64,000 nucleotides of DNA from Ectobius pallidus (Eukaryota > Arthropoda > Insecta > Blattodea > Ectobiidae), in assembly GCA_964059195.1 (NCBI GenBank), contig CAXKWD010000006.1, positions 133,220,539-133,284,538 of the forward strand, written 5' to 3'. The stretch's first letter is position 1. Each line of letters starts with the position of its first letter. Under the pieces are notes generated by a model. The model saw only the letters and a program-made list of their open reading frames with translations. It was not told the DNA's origin and searched no databases. Made by a program: the position numbers and the translations under genes. Shown here piece after piece: positions 11,831-22,520 of this stretch.

Positions 11831-12602
11831 TAAGAATAGCCCTATTTATTACGATCAGCTTAGGAATAAAAATAAAAAAATGCCTAAGACTACCCCCGCA
11901 TCTCAAAAGCATTCTTTTTGCGCAACTAGATCTAGTAAAAACCTATAGAGAGTGAGAATTTATTATTTTTAAGATGTTTTGTGGATCTATAGCCGAGTTC
12001 GTCGTACTGCAATATATAACCGGCTTTAAAATGGGTTTTGTGCCCCTTTAAACGCCATAAAAGCAAACATGTGACAAGATAGGGGAAAGCCATGGCCTTA
12101 ACCGTGTGATTGTGAGACCTGTTCAAGGTTTTTATCTTGCTCACAAGCAGCAAGATCCCAGAAGCGATTTAAATGCTGTCAACTCAAGGTGATTTCCAGG
12201 CGTGGTGAACATTTGCTACAAATGAGAGCTTTATTTGCACCACTCACTGTCACTATCGAAACCATACCCTCACTTTCTGATTCCATTTAACGAAACTCAC
12301 TATTTACCCTAAATACGTTTCCGCCAAGTGCTTATTTCTTACACGATACCATATTAGGCACCTGCTGCTAGGTACATATGTTTGTGACATTCCTCTATAA
12401 ATGAGATCTTAATATGGCAAGCGTTTAAGGCTAACGTTACTAAATATACATAGAAAACAGATGGTGTAGCCATCATACGCCTCTTTATAAAGTATACTAG
12501 CAACATTGCAATATTTTCTGAAATTTTACAGTGTTAGTATACAATGTAGACACATTGACGAAAGTTGCATGAAAAGGAATACAGTAGTTTCAACAATTTT
12601 AG
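11831..12602. other. AT-rich non-coding DNA
   Basis: No gene or repeat supported. The 73-codon minus frame at 11932-12153 has no family signature. Confidence 0.5.
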
Positions 12603-12785
12603 TATAGGAGAGAGGTTCCATCCGGCGCTGTGAATTGAACTCCGGCTTAGCTCAGAGCATTGGCGCGAATAGCCAAAGGTCCTGGGTTCAAATCCCAGTG
12701 TCGGAGGAATTTTTCTCCTATAATATTCTCATGTAATGTCCAACAGAGACAATAATCTGTGGTTAATGAAAGCTTATATATCTAT
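12603..12785 (+). pseudogene. tRNA-containing repeat unit, damaged copy
   Basis: The tRNA-like part (12641-12706) matches the genes at 20862 and 21095 but has lost about 7 bp of the D arm (CTCAG runs directly into AGCATTGG). It also has acceptor-stem mismatches, so it cannot fold normally. The anticodon stem (TTGGC/GCCAA) and the B box are kept. Homology extends on both sides of the tRNA: upstream TATAGGAGAGAGGTTCC and GGCGCTGTGAATTGA, downstream GGAATTTTTCTCCTATA and GTCCAACAGAGACAATAATC. A whole unit has therefore been copied, not only a tRNA. Confidence 0.8.
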
Positions 12786-13036
12786 ATTAAATTTTCCATT
12801 CATATTCTTAAGAAGAACAAGTTTTACTGCTCCGTAAATTGTTTCATTCTCTTACTTATAGAAACATTGTCTCATACCGAGGAGGATGACTCGCGTTTGG
12901 GAGGTCCCGGGTCCACCACATGGTGGACCTGTTGAATAAAGTTTTTTCATAGTTTCCCCTGTGGCAAAGGCAAACGAACAAGACATTACACATCGACGAT
13001 AGCAGCATGTGAGCATCATTATAGGGCTGCTGGTAT

Positions 13037-13432
13037 AGTCCAGTTACTCATTGCATACCCAGGCGGCTTCCTTTCGTTAGGAGGAAAAGTTTGCCGACAG
13101 CTCAACCCATGTTCTTTGTTTTACCGCACCAATCAGCTAGTTACCCCAGCCAATCAAAATCTAAGAATGTCCTGTGGCGATTTTGACAGCTACTCGTCTA
13201 CTCCGGGTGGAGTGAAATGCATGGTTGCAAGATCAAGTTACAGTAAACAGTAACACGTGTGAATTGAATAAAGCGAAGGAAGAACTGAGGTCAGTGATAA
13301 CAATGAGAGAATATTGCAACGTTGCTTTTGTTTTGGAAAGCGGAAGCCCAAGACGGATTTAGTCAGATCAATTAACATAAAGAAACACCGACACCTTTGA
13401 AGCCGCCTGGCCATGCAATGAGTAACTGCACT
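13037..13432 (+). mobile_element. MITE family M1, copy A
   Basis: This is a 396-bp non-autonomous DNA transposon. Its ends are inverted repeats: AGTCCAGTTACTCATTGC at the left and GCAATGAGTAACTGCACT at the right. The complementarity runs on to GGCGGCTTC/GAAGCCGCC, about 35 bp in all. It encodes no transposase. Copy B begins 4 bp downstream in the same orientation. Ambiguous TAT/ATA flanks make the target duplication uncertain, so the superfamily is left open. Confidence 0.85.
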
Positions 13433-13436
13433 ATAT

Positions 13437-13833
13437 AGTCCAGTTACTCATTGCATACCCAGGCGGCTTCCTTTCGTTAGGAGGAAAAGTTTGCCGACAG
13501 CTCAACCCATGTTCTTTGTTTTACCGCACCAATCAGCTAGTTACCCCAGCCAATCAAAATCTAAGAATGTCCTGTGACGATTTTGACAGCTACTCGTCTA
13601 CTCCGCGTGGAGTAAAATGCGTTGTTGCAAGATCAAGTTACAGTAAACAATAACACGTGTGAATTGAATAAAGCGAAGGAAGAACTGAGGTCAGTGATAA
13701 CAATGAGAGAATATTGCAACGTTGCTTTTGTTTTGGATAACGGAAGCCCAAGACCGATTTAGTCAGATCAATATAACATAAAGAAACACCGAAACCTTTG
13801 AAGCCGACTGGCCATCCAATGAGTAACTGCACT
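13437..13833 (+). mobile_element. MITE family M1, copy B
   Basis: The second copy has the same orientation and starts exactly 400 bp after copy A. It differs from A at roughly a dozen positions (for example CTCCGGGTGG versus CTCCGCGTGG, and GAAGCCGCC versus GAAGCCGAC in the terminal repeat). The pair is therefore not a very recent duplication. It ends GAGTAACTGCACT, followed by TTACACG. The minus-strand frame at 13638-13862 is a by-product. Confidence 0.85.
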
Positions 13834-16800
13834 TTACACGCTATAGCGTATGATATTTGCATTTAACGCATATATACGCATAGCTTAAATAATAATTTTT
13901 TTTTTTCACTTTCATACATTGAAATTATTTTTGTACTTTTTGAAATAATCATAAAGAAAAAACGATCCAAAAGAGACAAACAAAGGATTTATACATGGAA
14001 TTGGGCAACAGAAGCCAAAATAGGCAAGAAGGCAAAATAGAAACTGGCCCTATCGTCCCAAAATGCACGGACACATATTTATCTTTATTTAACTCTTTAA
14101 TATATCCACCCAAATAGAAAAGGCATTTTTCCTAACTTCCGGGTCCTAGACATTACATTAAACATGTTCAACTTAATTCTCGTACTTCCTTTATTGATTT
14201 CCACTTTGTGGGGTTGTCTGAATGCAAACTTTCATGTTGGCGTTCATATTGCCAGCACGATAACTGTTTATGCTATACTTTCATAGCAAACAATCTTACC
14301 CTTCCTTATCGTGCATTGAACTCGTGCTTCTCTGTAAATATTGTCATGGTGTATGTTTTCAGTGTAGTAAGGAAGTTAAATTATTAAGTGCCAGTTTGGT
14401 GCTTTACGAGATTGTATGGTGAACGGGAAATGTCTGTCCGTCCGTCCATTCGTGTTTCTTACGCGTGATAACTCGAAAACGTTTTATCAGATTTTCATGA
14501 AACTTTGCATACGCATTTATAACTTCCATCTTTTTGGACCAAATCAGTTGACTGTTACCGGAGTAACGACTAATTAACGGTCACATGCTTTCTAAAATGC
14601 AAATCAACACTATACTACAACAAAGCCGCGTTGCTAGCCATAACCTCGGGCTCCCAGTTCAGTGTAGCCTACTATAATTATAGCATTCTATAGTTTACCG
14701 ATTTGATTTCTAGCTGTGTCAATATTGTATGAACACAGAAAAATATGATCAATTCTGCTATAAGTATCACTTTGTCATACTTTTCGTTTTTTTAATTGCT
14801 TTTACATTTTATCCCGAATTCAAATAACTTGGAAACGTCTTAATAAGCTATGATAAACAAAGGTATGAAAATAGGCTTTGGAGAGATTTCATCATCTTAT
14901 CGCCATTATAAAAAATCAGTCTTAATTTGCTTTAACCATATTCCTCTACAATACCAATACTCCCTAGTTATTTCGCAGATTATATTGGTATACAGAAAAA
15001 AACTCAACAATCCAAATTATAAAGAATAAAACATTACTTAAACATATACGTAGCTCGAATTAACTTGTACATTATATTATTTTATGATCAACAACATCAG
15101 CCGACATTAGATCGACTGAAAGACCCTCGCATGTTTGAAATCACAATGAATAGTTCATTTTGCTATTTACTACTGATGTTGTAACTTCATTAATTTTCCA
15201 GTATCAGGAATTGGTGAAAGAGTTTGCAGTGAATAGCTTATTGTGGAATAGACCTTCCCTTTAATATTCTTATCGTACAGTGAATTCATCTATAAGTCTT
15301 CCGTGTAAGAGTTAAAAGCAAGTTCAGAAATATTTACTTAGCGCACTACTTTTTGGGGTGGGGTTACGATGTTTTTTTTTTCTTCTTCTTCAACTTCTTA
15401 CAGTTCATGCATCAGATCCAACATAACTTAGCCTAACTTTCAAACTGAAATGTAATCTCAGACTTTGCTTGAGATAAATAAATAAGCCAAATTCAACTAA
15501 TACAATCAGTTATTTTTCCACATTAGTTACCCAGTGGTAAAACGTTTACATATACTAGTTATACGTGATCATCGTCTTGGTAAGATACTCATTTAGCTAA
15601 GCAACGTGACAGAATCAGTGGATACTTACTTTTTAGACCATTGTGATTGTTTTATTTAAACATGTGTACTTTTTTACTTTTCAGTTTATTTTATTCTCAT
15701 TGTGACTAACTTATGCATAGGCTATAATGTGTGAATTGCAACTCCCATTTTGTATTGTAAAAGTGTTTTAGGGAAAAACTACTAAAAGAAGAAAGAAGAA
15801 TAAAATATACACACACTTGTTATAATGTATACTACTTCTAGCTGTTATCACGATGCACTACCTCAGACAACAATAAATAAAATGAGATTGCTATTGGTTC
15901 TCGTTTTCAGCCATTTATTCCTTGTCCCGTTATTTGATAACGGTTTTTGAGGCGGCTTTAGTTATTCATAATCACACCGATACGCCTATTTTCAATATGG
16001 AATTTATTAGTGTGGATGCAAAAGTAATAATTATTCACTTTCCGTAGCTTCTTCTGGAATATTTTCTATTTCAGGTGTAAGAAATCTTCTTTACTAAGCT
16101 TACTGTACTTTTCATGCGATTTAATGCGTTCAAATAAAAGTAGGCCTAGATATTCCATTCAAGTCCTATGCACTTTTGATAATTATTTAAAGCTAATAAC
16201 TATTAGCCTAATTTATTAAAATAATTTATGTTTCCATCACGTAGGCCTATGAGGTATTTTAGGACAGTTTCGTCACGTGGACATATTTGACATCCAGTAT
16301 TTCGTACTATTTTTGACAAGATACTAAACCATCGTATAAATTAGGAAGCTATTTATTTTATTTATCAAAATGAGCCAGGAAGAATGGATAATTAATCCCA
16401 GTTAATTTTCTTGCGTTTAATTTTAAGAAAAGGCATAGCCTATTTGTTAAATTTTTCCCCCTTTTAACGATCACCTTCGATGTAATATTGCTCTTACATA
16501 ATTCTGAACTTGCATTTCAGTTTATATTAATGGAAGTGAGACTAAACCTAAAAATAATTTTCTAAAATATAAACACAGACATATTCTAGCGAGTATAGTT
16601 TTGTTAGATCCAATAGATTTTGGGCATTGTTTGCTATTGCTTCAGTTGGATCGAAATCTTCAGTTCTTTATGTATTTATTTATTTATTTATTTTCAGATA
16701 TGTTGACAATTATCTTTTATTCTCTGTAATATTAAGCAAACTTAATGCTCATAAATGTGCTGCTTTGCAATAAAATGCTATAATAGGCCTACGTAGGTCA

Positions 16801-17850
16801 TTTCTTAAGTAGCGTTCAGCAGCAATGTGGATTTCGTAAGGCTGACAGACAGGAATATATCATTATTCTCCTCTCAATTACATGAATTTCAGAATACGGT
16901 CCGAAGGCCGTCTTCCTACTGTTAGAATCCGTGATAATTCCCTTTTTTATATCCTTGGCATTCTTGTTGCTGCACAAGGTTTCATCTATCAACATGTTGG
17001 CACGCACTGCGGAAGAAATAGATAACATGAAGATAATATCTAGCGTAAGTAAGCTGCACTAATTCACTTAAGTGTGAACTCCACTTTTGAGATAAGAATC
17101 TGCATTAAAATAAACTAAGTAAACTATTCGTTCGTACATTATATCTGTGCATTTTGTTGCCTTTTTAAAGGAAACATTAAGGAGTGTTTTTTTCTAGATA
17201 ACAATCAGAATGTTGTAGTGTCGTAGTAAACTTATTACTAAAAATTATAAATTCTCGATTTTTTCACTTTAACTTACTTATAATGTAACTACATAGTACC
17301 AACTTTTAAAAAATTGAAATAAATATTACGAAACGACTAACCCAGTAGAATACTAAATGATTCATGTGGGCTAACAAGTTGCTTAGAATTTAACTTGCAC
17401 AAATCAGTACAATAAGACTGATTTTAGTAATTAAGTTATGGTCAAATTAAAACTCAGTACTTATCCGGAGAAGATTTTTCTGATAATTCAGTTTATTCAT
17501 AAGTTTTCTCGTTTTTAGTGTTAATAATGTTTAAGTGTTTAAATTTACATTATATTTAAAATGCCTCAGTCGAAGAATGTCCTTAAAATCAGCAATTTCA
17601 AATTTTCAGGAGCCCGGAAGGTTTGAACCTACTAGACACCATCCGTAAAAGCAGAAGTAATTATTTTGTATTTAATACTTTCACTTTTTAAAATTTGACA
17701 AACAGATATTTAAATTAATGATGCAATCCTGCTTGTCGAAAATTTAATAGGCCTTTAACATTCTATAACAATATTTTTAGTCTTTATTTATAATAACTTA
17801 TCGTGTTGTTAGCATTTTAAAATGTTAACAGCGTAAAACTTTAATGCCTT
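13834..17850. other. AT-rich non-coding DNA
   Basis: About 4 kb without a supportable gene. Features seen: a T run near 13896; a diverged repeat-like stretch at about 14425-14530; TAGGCCTA at 16141, 16242 and 16784; and a small hairpin CGTTATTTGATAACG near 15929. The 70-codon minus frame at 16816-17028 has no family signature. Confidence 0.5.
14425..14545. repeat. Diverged dispersed-repeat fragment
   Basis: GTCTGTCCGTCCGTCCATTC is followed by ATAACTCGAAAACG and GATTTTCATGAAACTTTGCA. Phrases of this kind recur in arthropod transposons, including Helitron-like ones, and a related phrase is near 4708. No boundary is visible, so this is only a tentative repeat call. Confidence 0.3.
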
Positions 17851-17854
17851 CTCA

Positions 17855-17974
17855 GGGTAAAGTTGAGAGCTGGAAAAAACGTCAAGGGCCGCGGGGGTAA
17901 AGTTGAGGGCTGGAAAAAACGCCGAGGGCCGCGGGGGTAAAGTTGAGGGCTGGAAAAAACGTCGAGGGCCGCAG
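17855..17974. repeat. 40-bp tandem repeat, three units
   Basis: Three units of exactly 40 bp (core GTAAAGTTGAGGGCTGGAAA, then AAACGTCGAGGGCCGCGG) start at 17855, 17895 and 17935. Units differ at only a few bases. The array runs straight into CAGTTGGTCCGCGGCCCTCC, which resembles the GGCGGCC/GGGCCGCGG ends of hAT-like elements elsewhere here. The array may therefore be an internal amplification within a transposon end. Confidence 0.85.
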
Positions 17975-18859
17975 TTGGTCCGCGGCCCTCCAAGTGGAAT
18001 ATAAGATTGGTTTGTCTTTTGTAATAGTGGTTTTTTTTTAATTATTTTAGGAATGTTTTAGGATCTATATTCATTTTTTTTATATCGACTTGGTTTTTAT
18101 TTTGTTTACATTTATTTGAGTGCATGTTACTTCACATTGAGATAGGTGTGAAATATCTTATTTATTTCTGAGTTTCTTTCTCGTCTGTAACTTAACTGTT
18201 TAATGGAATAAGCCCAACGCTATTTATTTAACAGCTTTTCAGCTGTCAGTGAGCGATTATGTAAATTCAGTGATCTACAGACCCAGCAATTTTTATAATG
18301 GCTACAATTCAGCTGTCATTGGACAATTATGCAGTTTCAGTAACACCTACTTGTTCTCTTTCCGAAAGAATATATAAAGACACGAATTACTCTAATTGTA
18401 TGTAATATTTTAGTTTTCCCAGCGAGCAACGCTGTGGCATATGGCATGGTTCCAGTACACACGCTACTATTTACACCTATGTAATTACCACCAGGAGCTC
18501 ATTTCTGTACGTAAGACTGACGGAGCGTGTAACTGACCATTTCCTCTTCCTGGAATGGCACTAAACGTGGGGACCTACTGTCCAATTCCCTTCCCACTAG
18601 CTTAGTCATCAAGGGTATGAGTGACACGAGCTTTTCACGCAAGTTATTGCCTAACTAGGGTGAAGTTTATTCCTCTGAAGTGTAACAGTTTAAGGGATGG
18701 ATTATATGGACACGCTTTAAAAAATTCTATTAACGTATGTCTCTACTTTAAACAATACTTTAAAAACCACTAAAAGTAAAACGGTACGAGTATATTTTTA
18801 CTTTGCTTGCGAAGAATTTAGGGTGTTAGTATTTCCATTTTTCACACCATAATTTAATT

Positions 18860-18980
18860 TAATTTAATACTTTAATTCTTATTGGCCCCTGTCCTGGATT
18901 CCTATCAGAGGCCTCTACATGCACTTTGCAATTTGCAACTTATTAATTTATAATTGCATAGGTTGTATAAGCTGTATATA
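18860..18980. repeat. Dispersed repeat R1, copy 1
   Basis: A stretch of about 110 bp matches 22415-22520. Shared phrases are TCCTATCAGAGGCCTCTA, ATGCACT, ACTTATTAATTTATAATT and ATAGGTT. No tRNA head, TIR or coding frame is visible, so its class is unknown. Confidence 0.6.
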
Positions 18981-19820
18981 ATTTGAGCTAATATATATAT
19001 AGGCCTATGGCCGTTTTAATGATTCCATTTCGTGTAATGTTCAGCTAGCCAAACGGTTCATGCTATAAGTATTCGAAGAGTACTTCTACTCTAGAGTATA
19101 TTATTTTCTACAACTTTCTTCCAGCAAGTGTTTCGCCTAACTCTATTGGTTTACCGGCATTTCGTCTGATTGTCTACAAATTTGTTTGTTATGCAGAAAC
19201 GATCCAAACGCGTTGTTTGATTTTCTTTCAGTTTTGCATAAATGTACCTTGAAGTAATTTGAAACGAAGTTTGCATAAGGATTTTTATTTTTTAATACCG
19301 TTTCAAGATGAAGGCCGTTTTAACTGATGAAAACCAGATGTTAGATTTCTTTTGGAGGCGAAGCCTACAGAACTTCTAGTAATATAACAAAAGAACATCA
19401 GTAAAACGTCTTGAATTAAAATCTTATGAGATGTTTGTTAACCCCAAGAGAACATTGGACTAAGCTACTCTCTTCCTGCAGAGAAAGCCTGTGTTTACTT
19501 AAAACTTTTAACACCTTCGTGAAACATTTGTCTGGGAAGAGTCAGGGTTTTATTCTCCTTCATTTAGAATGGTGTGTTGAATCTTTCTTAAGACCTTTAT
19601 CACAACCAAATGGTTTTATACATCCCTACCAGTACAGAAACCGTATCTATAAAACGGCAGGTTTTGTAGTGCAAGGGAATTTCCAAGTAATCACATATAT
19701 GCTAATGAGATAATATGAATTGCATTTTGTATTATCTTTATGTTTCAGGATAATTGGAGTTAAACAAAATTTCTATTTTATATATTTTCCACATCTTAAT
19801 ATAGAGTACAGGATATTATG

Positions 19821-20130
19821 GGGTACGCCGTAGCGTAGTGGTTGAGGCGCTGCGCTACAAACCGGAAGATCGCGGGTTCGATTCCCGATGAGGTCGTTGG
19901 AGTTTTTCAATTGGCCTAATCCTTCTGGTGGCACTATGGCCCTGGGGTCGACTCAGCCTCCAACAGAAATGAGTACCAGGAGCAATCCTGGGGGTAAAGG
20001 CGGCCGGTGCGTAAGGCTGACAACCTTACCACCTTCACGTGCCGAATGTCTAAAAATCTGGGAGCCTCAACCTCCTGGACCCCTGTGAGCCTCCACGGCC
20101 TGTGATAGGGAACACTTTACACTTTACTTT
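19821..20130 (+). mobile_element. SINE-A, full length (310 bp)
   Basis: The head is GGGTACGCCGTAGCGTAGTG with A box TAGCGTAGTGG and a canonical B box GGTTCGATTCC. The body is collinear with the 5400 copy and longer, keeping GGCCGGTGCGTAAGGCTGAC and CAACCTTACCACCTTCA, which the 5400 copy lacks. It ends AGGGAACACTTTACACTTTACTTT. Flanking ACAGGATATTATG (19808-19820) and ACAGGTTATG (20131-20140) look like one target duplication with a 3-bp indel. The 66-codon frame is a by-product. Confidence 0.9.
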
Positions 20131-20376
20131 ACAGGTTATGATAATTAGCATGCTTAAAGGGATTGAAATAAATACAGGTCATATTCAGGCTATTGAAGTT
20201 AATAAATAATAAAATTGCATTGATTTTTTAACATCTAACATTTAAAAATAAATATAGTCAATAGATGGGCCTAATTCAACATTATATTGGAAGTTAAAGT
20301 GAAGTTGTATAATATAAGAAATATTATGATGAGTTTGAAATTGCACATAAATTTCGCTTTGAGTAAACAGGCTACC

Positions 20377-20504
20377 TGAACTAGTTTCAAAGACGATCAT
20401 CTGTCATCATCAGCTTTACTCCAACTGAATACAGATGGAGTACAGCTGATGATTATTTGGAGATAAGCTGACGATGAAAGACAAAAGACTTCGAAACTAG
20501 TGCA
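20377..20504. repeat. Small fold-back (nested hairpin)
   Basis: Outer arms ACTAGTTTCAAAG (20380-20392) and CTTCGAAACTAGT (20489-20501) are inverted with one mismatch. Inner arms ATCATCAGCTTTACTCCA (20406-20423) and TGGAGTACAGCTGATGAT (20436-20453) pair at 17 of 18 positions around a 12-nt loop. The whole could fold as a cruciform or RNA hairpin. It may be a small fold-back transposon or MITE; no target duplication was identified. Confidence 0.55.
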
Positions 20505-20861
20505 TGTATTTATACTGAAAGTGAAGATATTGTGCAATCCAACTCATCACAAAATTTTATTGTGATTCCTATTGCTATCTGCTGTTATTTTAAAATTCAG
20601 TCCTCTTTACAATGGGAAAGCTAATTATGCTTAGAGTTTCGATGTTGCCTACATCTCCTCAGCCGTTACAATGTGACGAGATTAGCAGATTCGGTCAGTT
20701 TAATTTTTCTCAAAACTAGTAATATAATCCCTATGTACCCTAAAAATCGATTACCAACTAAGTCAGTTCTAACTATGTTTGCTGTCAATTTTAGCCCATA
20801 TTGAATTACACATTCAGTTCAAAATAACTACATACGTGAGAATATTATAGGAGAAAAATTC

Positions 20862-20934
20862 CTCCGGCACCGGGACTTGAACCCAGGACCTTTGGCTATT
20901 CGCGCCAATGCTCTACCAACTGAGCTAAGCCGGA
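20862..20934 (-). tRNA. tRNA-like gene, GAA anticodon position (left arm)
   Basis: The 73-nt minus-strand sequence is identical to the gene at 21095-21167 and folds the same way. It has a 7-bp acceptor stem with one T-T mismatch, a 4-bp D stem (GCTC/GAGC), a 5-bp anticodon stem (TTGGC/GCCAA) and a 5-bp T stem. The anticodon position reads GAA (phenylalanine), but the base before it is C, not the near-universal T33. It sits in a repeated unit, so it is more likely a tRNA-derived repeat or pseudogene than a working tRNA. Confidence 0.6.
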
Positions 20935-21094
20935 GCTCAATTCACAGCGCCAGATGGAACTTCTCTCCTATGACTGATTGCCCTAATGGTCTACCTCACA
21001 GACAGACAAGTTATGTCATATGTCTGTCTGTGAGGTAGACCATTAGGGCAATCAGTCATAGGAGAGAAGTTCCATCTGGCGCTGTGAATTGAGC

Positions 21095-21167
21095 TCCGGC
21101 TTAGCTCAGTTGGTAGAGCATTGGCGCGAATAGCCAAAGGTCCTGGGTTCAAGTCCCGGTGCCGGAG
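21095..21167 (+). tRNA. tRNA-like gene, GAA anticodon position (right arm)
   Basis: A 73-nt cloverleaf can be drawn. The acceptor is TCCGGCT/TGCCGGA (last pair mismatched) with discriminator G. The D arm is GCTC-AGTTGGTA-GAGC and the anticodon stem TTGGC/GCCAA with loop GCGAATA. The variable loop is AGGTC, and the T arm CTGGG-TTCAAGT-CCCGG. Pol III boxes are intact: A box TAGCTCAGTTGG and B box GGTTCAAGTCC. In standard numbering the anticodon is GAA with C at position 33, which is unusual and argues against normal decoding. No CCA is encoded, as expected for eukaryotes. No T-run terminator is immediate, but TTTTT lies 5 nt downstream. Confidence 0.6.
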
Positions 21168-21245
21168 GAATTTTTCTCCTATAGTATTCTCATGTAGTGT
21201 CCAACAGAGACAATAATCTGTGGCTCATGAATGCTTATATATCTA

Positions 21246-22414
21246 ACTACATACGTATTTACATATTCTAAAAATTTTAGTACATAAAAATCCTTTTCCT
21301 GGATGTCAGATTACCCTATACTATTTTAGTTTCCATAAAAACCGTCCACTACTAAGATAAATATATAATCCATTTTTTTTAAATTGTCTCTTCTTTTTTA
21401 GTTTTTCTTCCTTATTGTGGAACTTACTAGACTGTAGAGATTGGACCGTGCCCGGTGGACAAGAACTTTGTGGTACTTCCTGAGGTAGCCTATCATCAAG
21501 ACTGAGGGCATCTTTCAACACTTTAAAACATTAACTGACTGTAACTGTGAAAAGAAATTAGTCCATCCCTGCATTCTTTAAAAACGAAATACTTCAAGGA
21601 GGGAAAATAAATTTGTTCCTTTTTAACCTCTATTAATAGTGGCAAAGATAATGGGACAGCACACAAAGCCCTAATAGATTTCGAGTAAATTTCAGGATAA
21701 TTTATAATTGTCTAAAATTTCATTTTATAGCAAGTACGCTTTCGTTAATTAATACAGCTGTGTCATTGTATTTCAAAGAATTCACTGCGAAAAGAGTCCG
21801 TTCATTATATCATTAATTACTCAAAGACAATTTAACCTCTCCAAGAATGGCCTTTTTTGTACCAGTAATTCCTTCCTACAGTGTTGCACCCAAATGAATT
21901 ACATTAGCCTGCAAAACTCCATACGTCTACTCGTCTATTTGTTGTGTTCCAAAATACACGTAGTATTTTCAAACTGACTTTTAATGACTTTTTAATGACC
22001 TACAAGTATGTGTGTCAGTCCTAAAATTAATGTAAGCCAATTAGTCTTCTTAGCAGCGTTCCTTTCCTCGCCAAGCCCTCCATTTAATCTATATCCCAGA
22101 ACAGGTATACGAATTAGGAATGGTTATGTTTACATCGTTCTATCATTTGAGCCCACTTAAACTCCACGTCTTTTTATTGTCTCATCGCAGTGTTTGCATT
22201 TTCAAGCGTTTCTGATATATTTGTTATTTAACCACTTCTGCGGTCTCAAATGTATTCAAATAATTTTAATAATGCCTTATTTGCTGCACTTAGTTCCTAA
22301 TGTATAGTTAAATACAGGAAGGCAAATATCTGCTTTAATACAAAAGACGTTACTGTTGTTCACAGTAGAATTATTATCATTATTACTAGTAATTATGTGA
22401 ACAGTAGATTTTTT
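21246..22414. other. AT-rich non-coding DNA
   Basis: No gene or bounded repeat supported. The 66-codon minus frame at 21321-21521 is K-rich from AT content and shows no family features. Confidence 0.5.
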
Positions 22415-22520
22415 AAATTTAATACTTATTAGCCCTGTTCTGGTTTCCTATCAGAGGCCTCTATATGCACTATACAATTTGAACTTATTAATTTATAATT
22501 AAATAGGTTATCTAAATTAT
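22415..22520. repeat. Dispersed repeat R1, copy 2
   Basis: Same repeat as 18860-18980, in the same orientation, with about 80% identity by eye. Shared core: TCCTATCAGAGGCCTCTA and ACTTATTAATTTATAATT. Confidence 0.6.

Larger units (their letters stand above)
20833..21196. repeat. Large inverted repeat carrying two tRNA-like genes
   Basis: Arms of 176 bp (20833-21008 and 21021-21196) are reverse complements, with only about two differences, both near the outer ends. They surround a 12-nt spacer (21009-21020, AGTTATGTCATA). Each arm holds one copy of the tRNA-like gene and its shared upstream flank. The right unit continues to about 21245, matching the copy at 12603-12785, whereas the left arm stops at the repeat edge. 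This suggests inverted duplication of a repeat unit. Near-identity implies recent origin or gene conversion between arms; an assembly artefact at a hairpin is also possible. Confidence 0.9.

Noticed and set aside
12880..12960. Possible SINE near GGAGGTCCCGGGTCCACCAC
   Set aside because: The phrase forms a small hairpin (GTCCACCACATGGTGGAC) but lacks a paired A and B box at tRNA spacing.
13638..13862. Minus-strand frame ending inside the MITE
   Set aside because: It lies within copy B of a non-coding MITE, and equivalent frames break in copies A and C.
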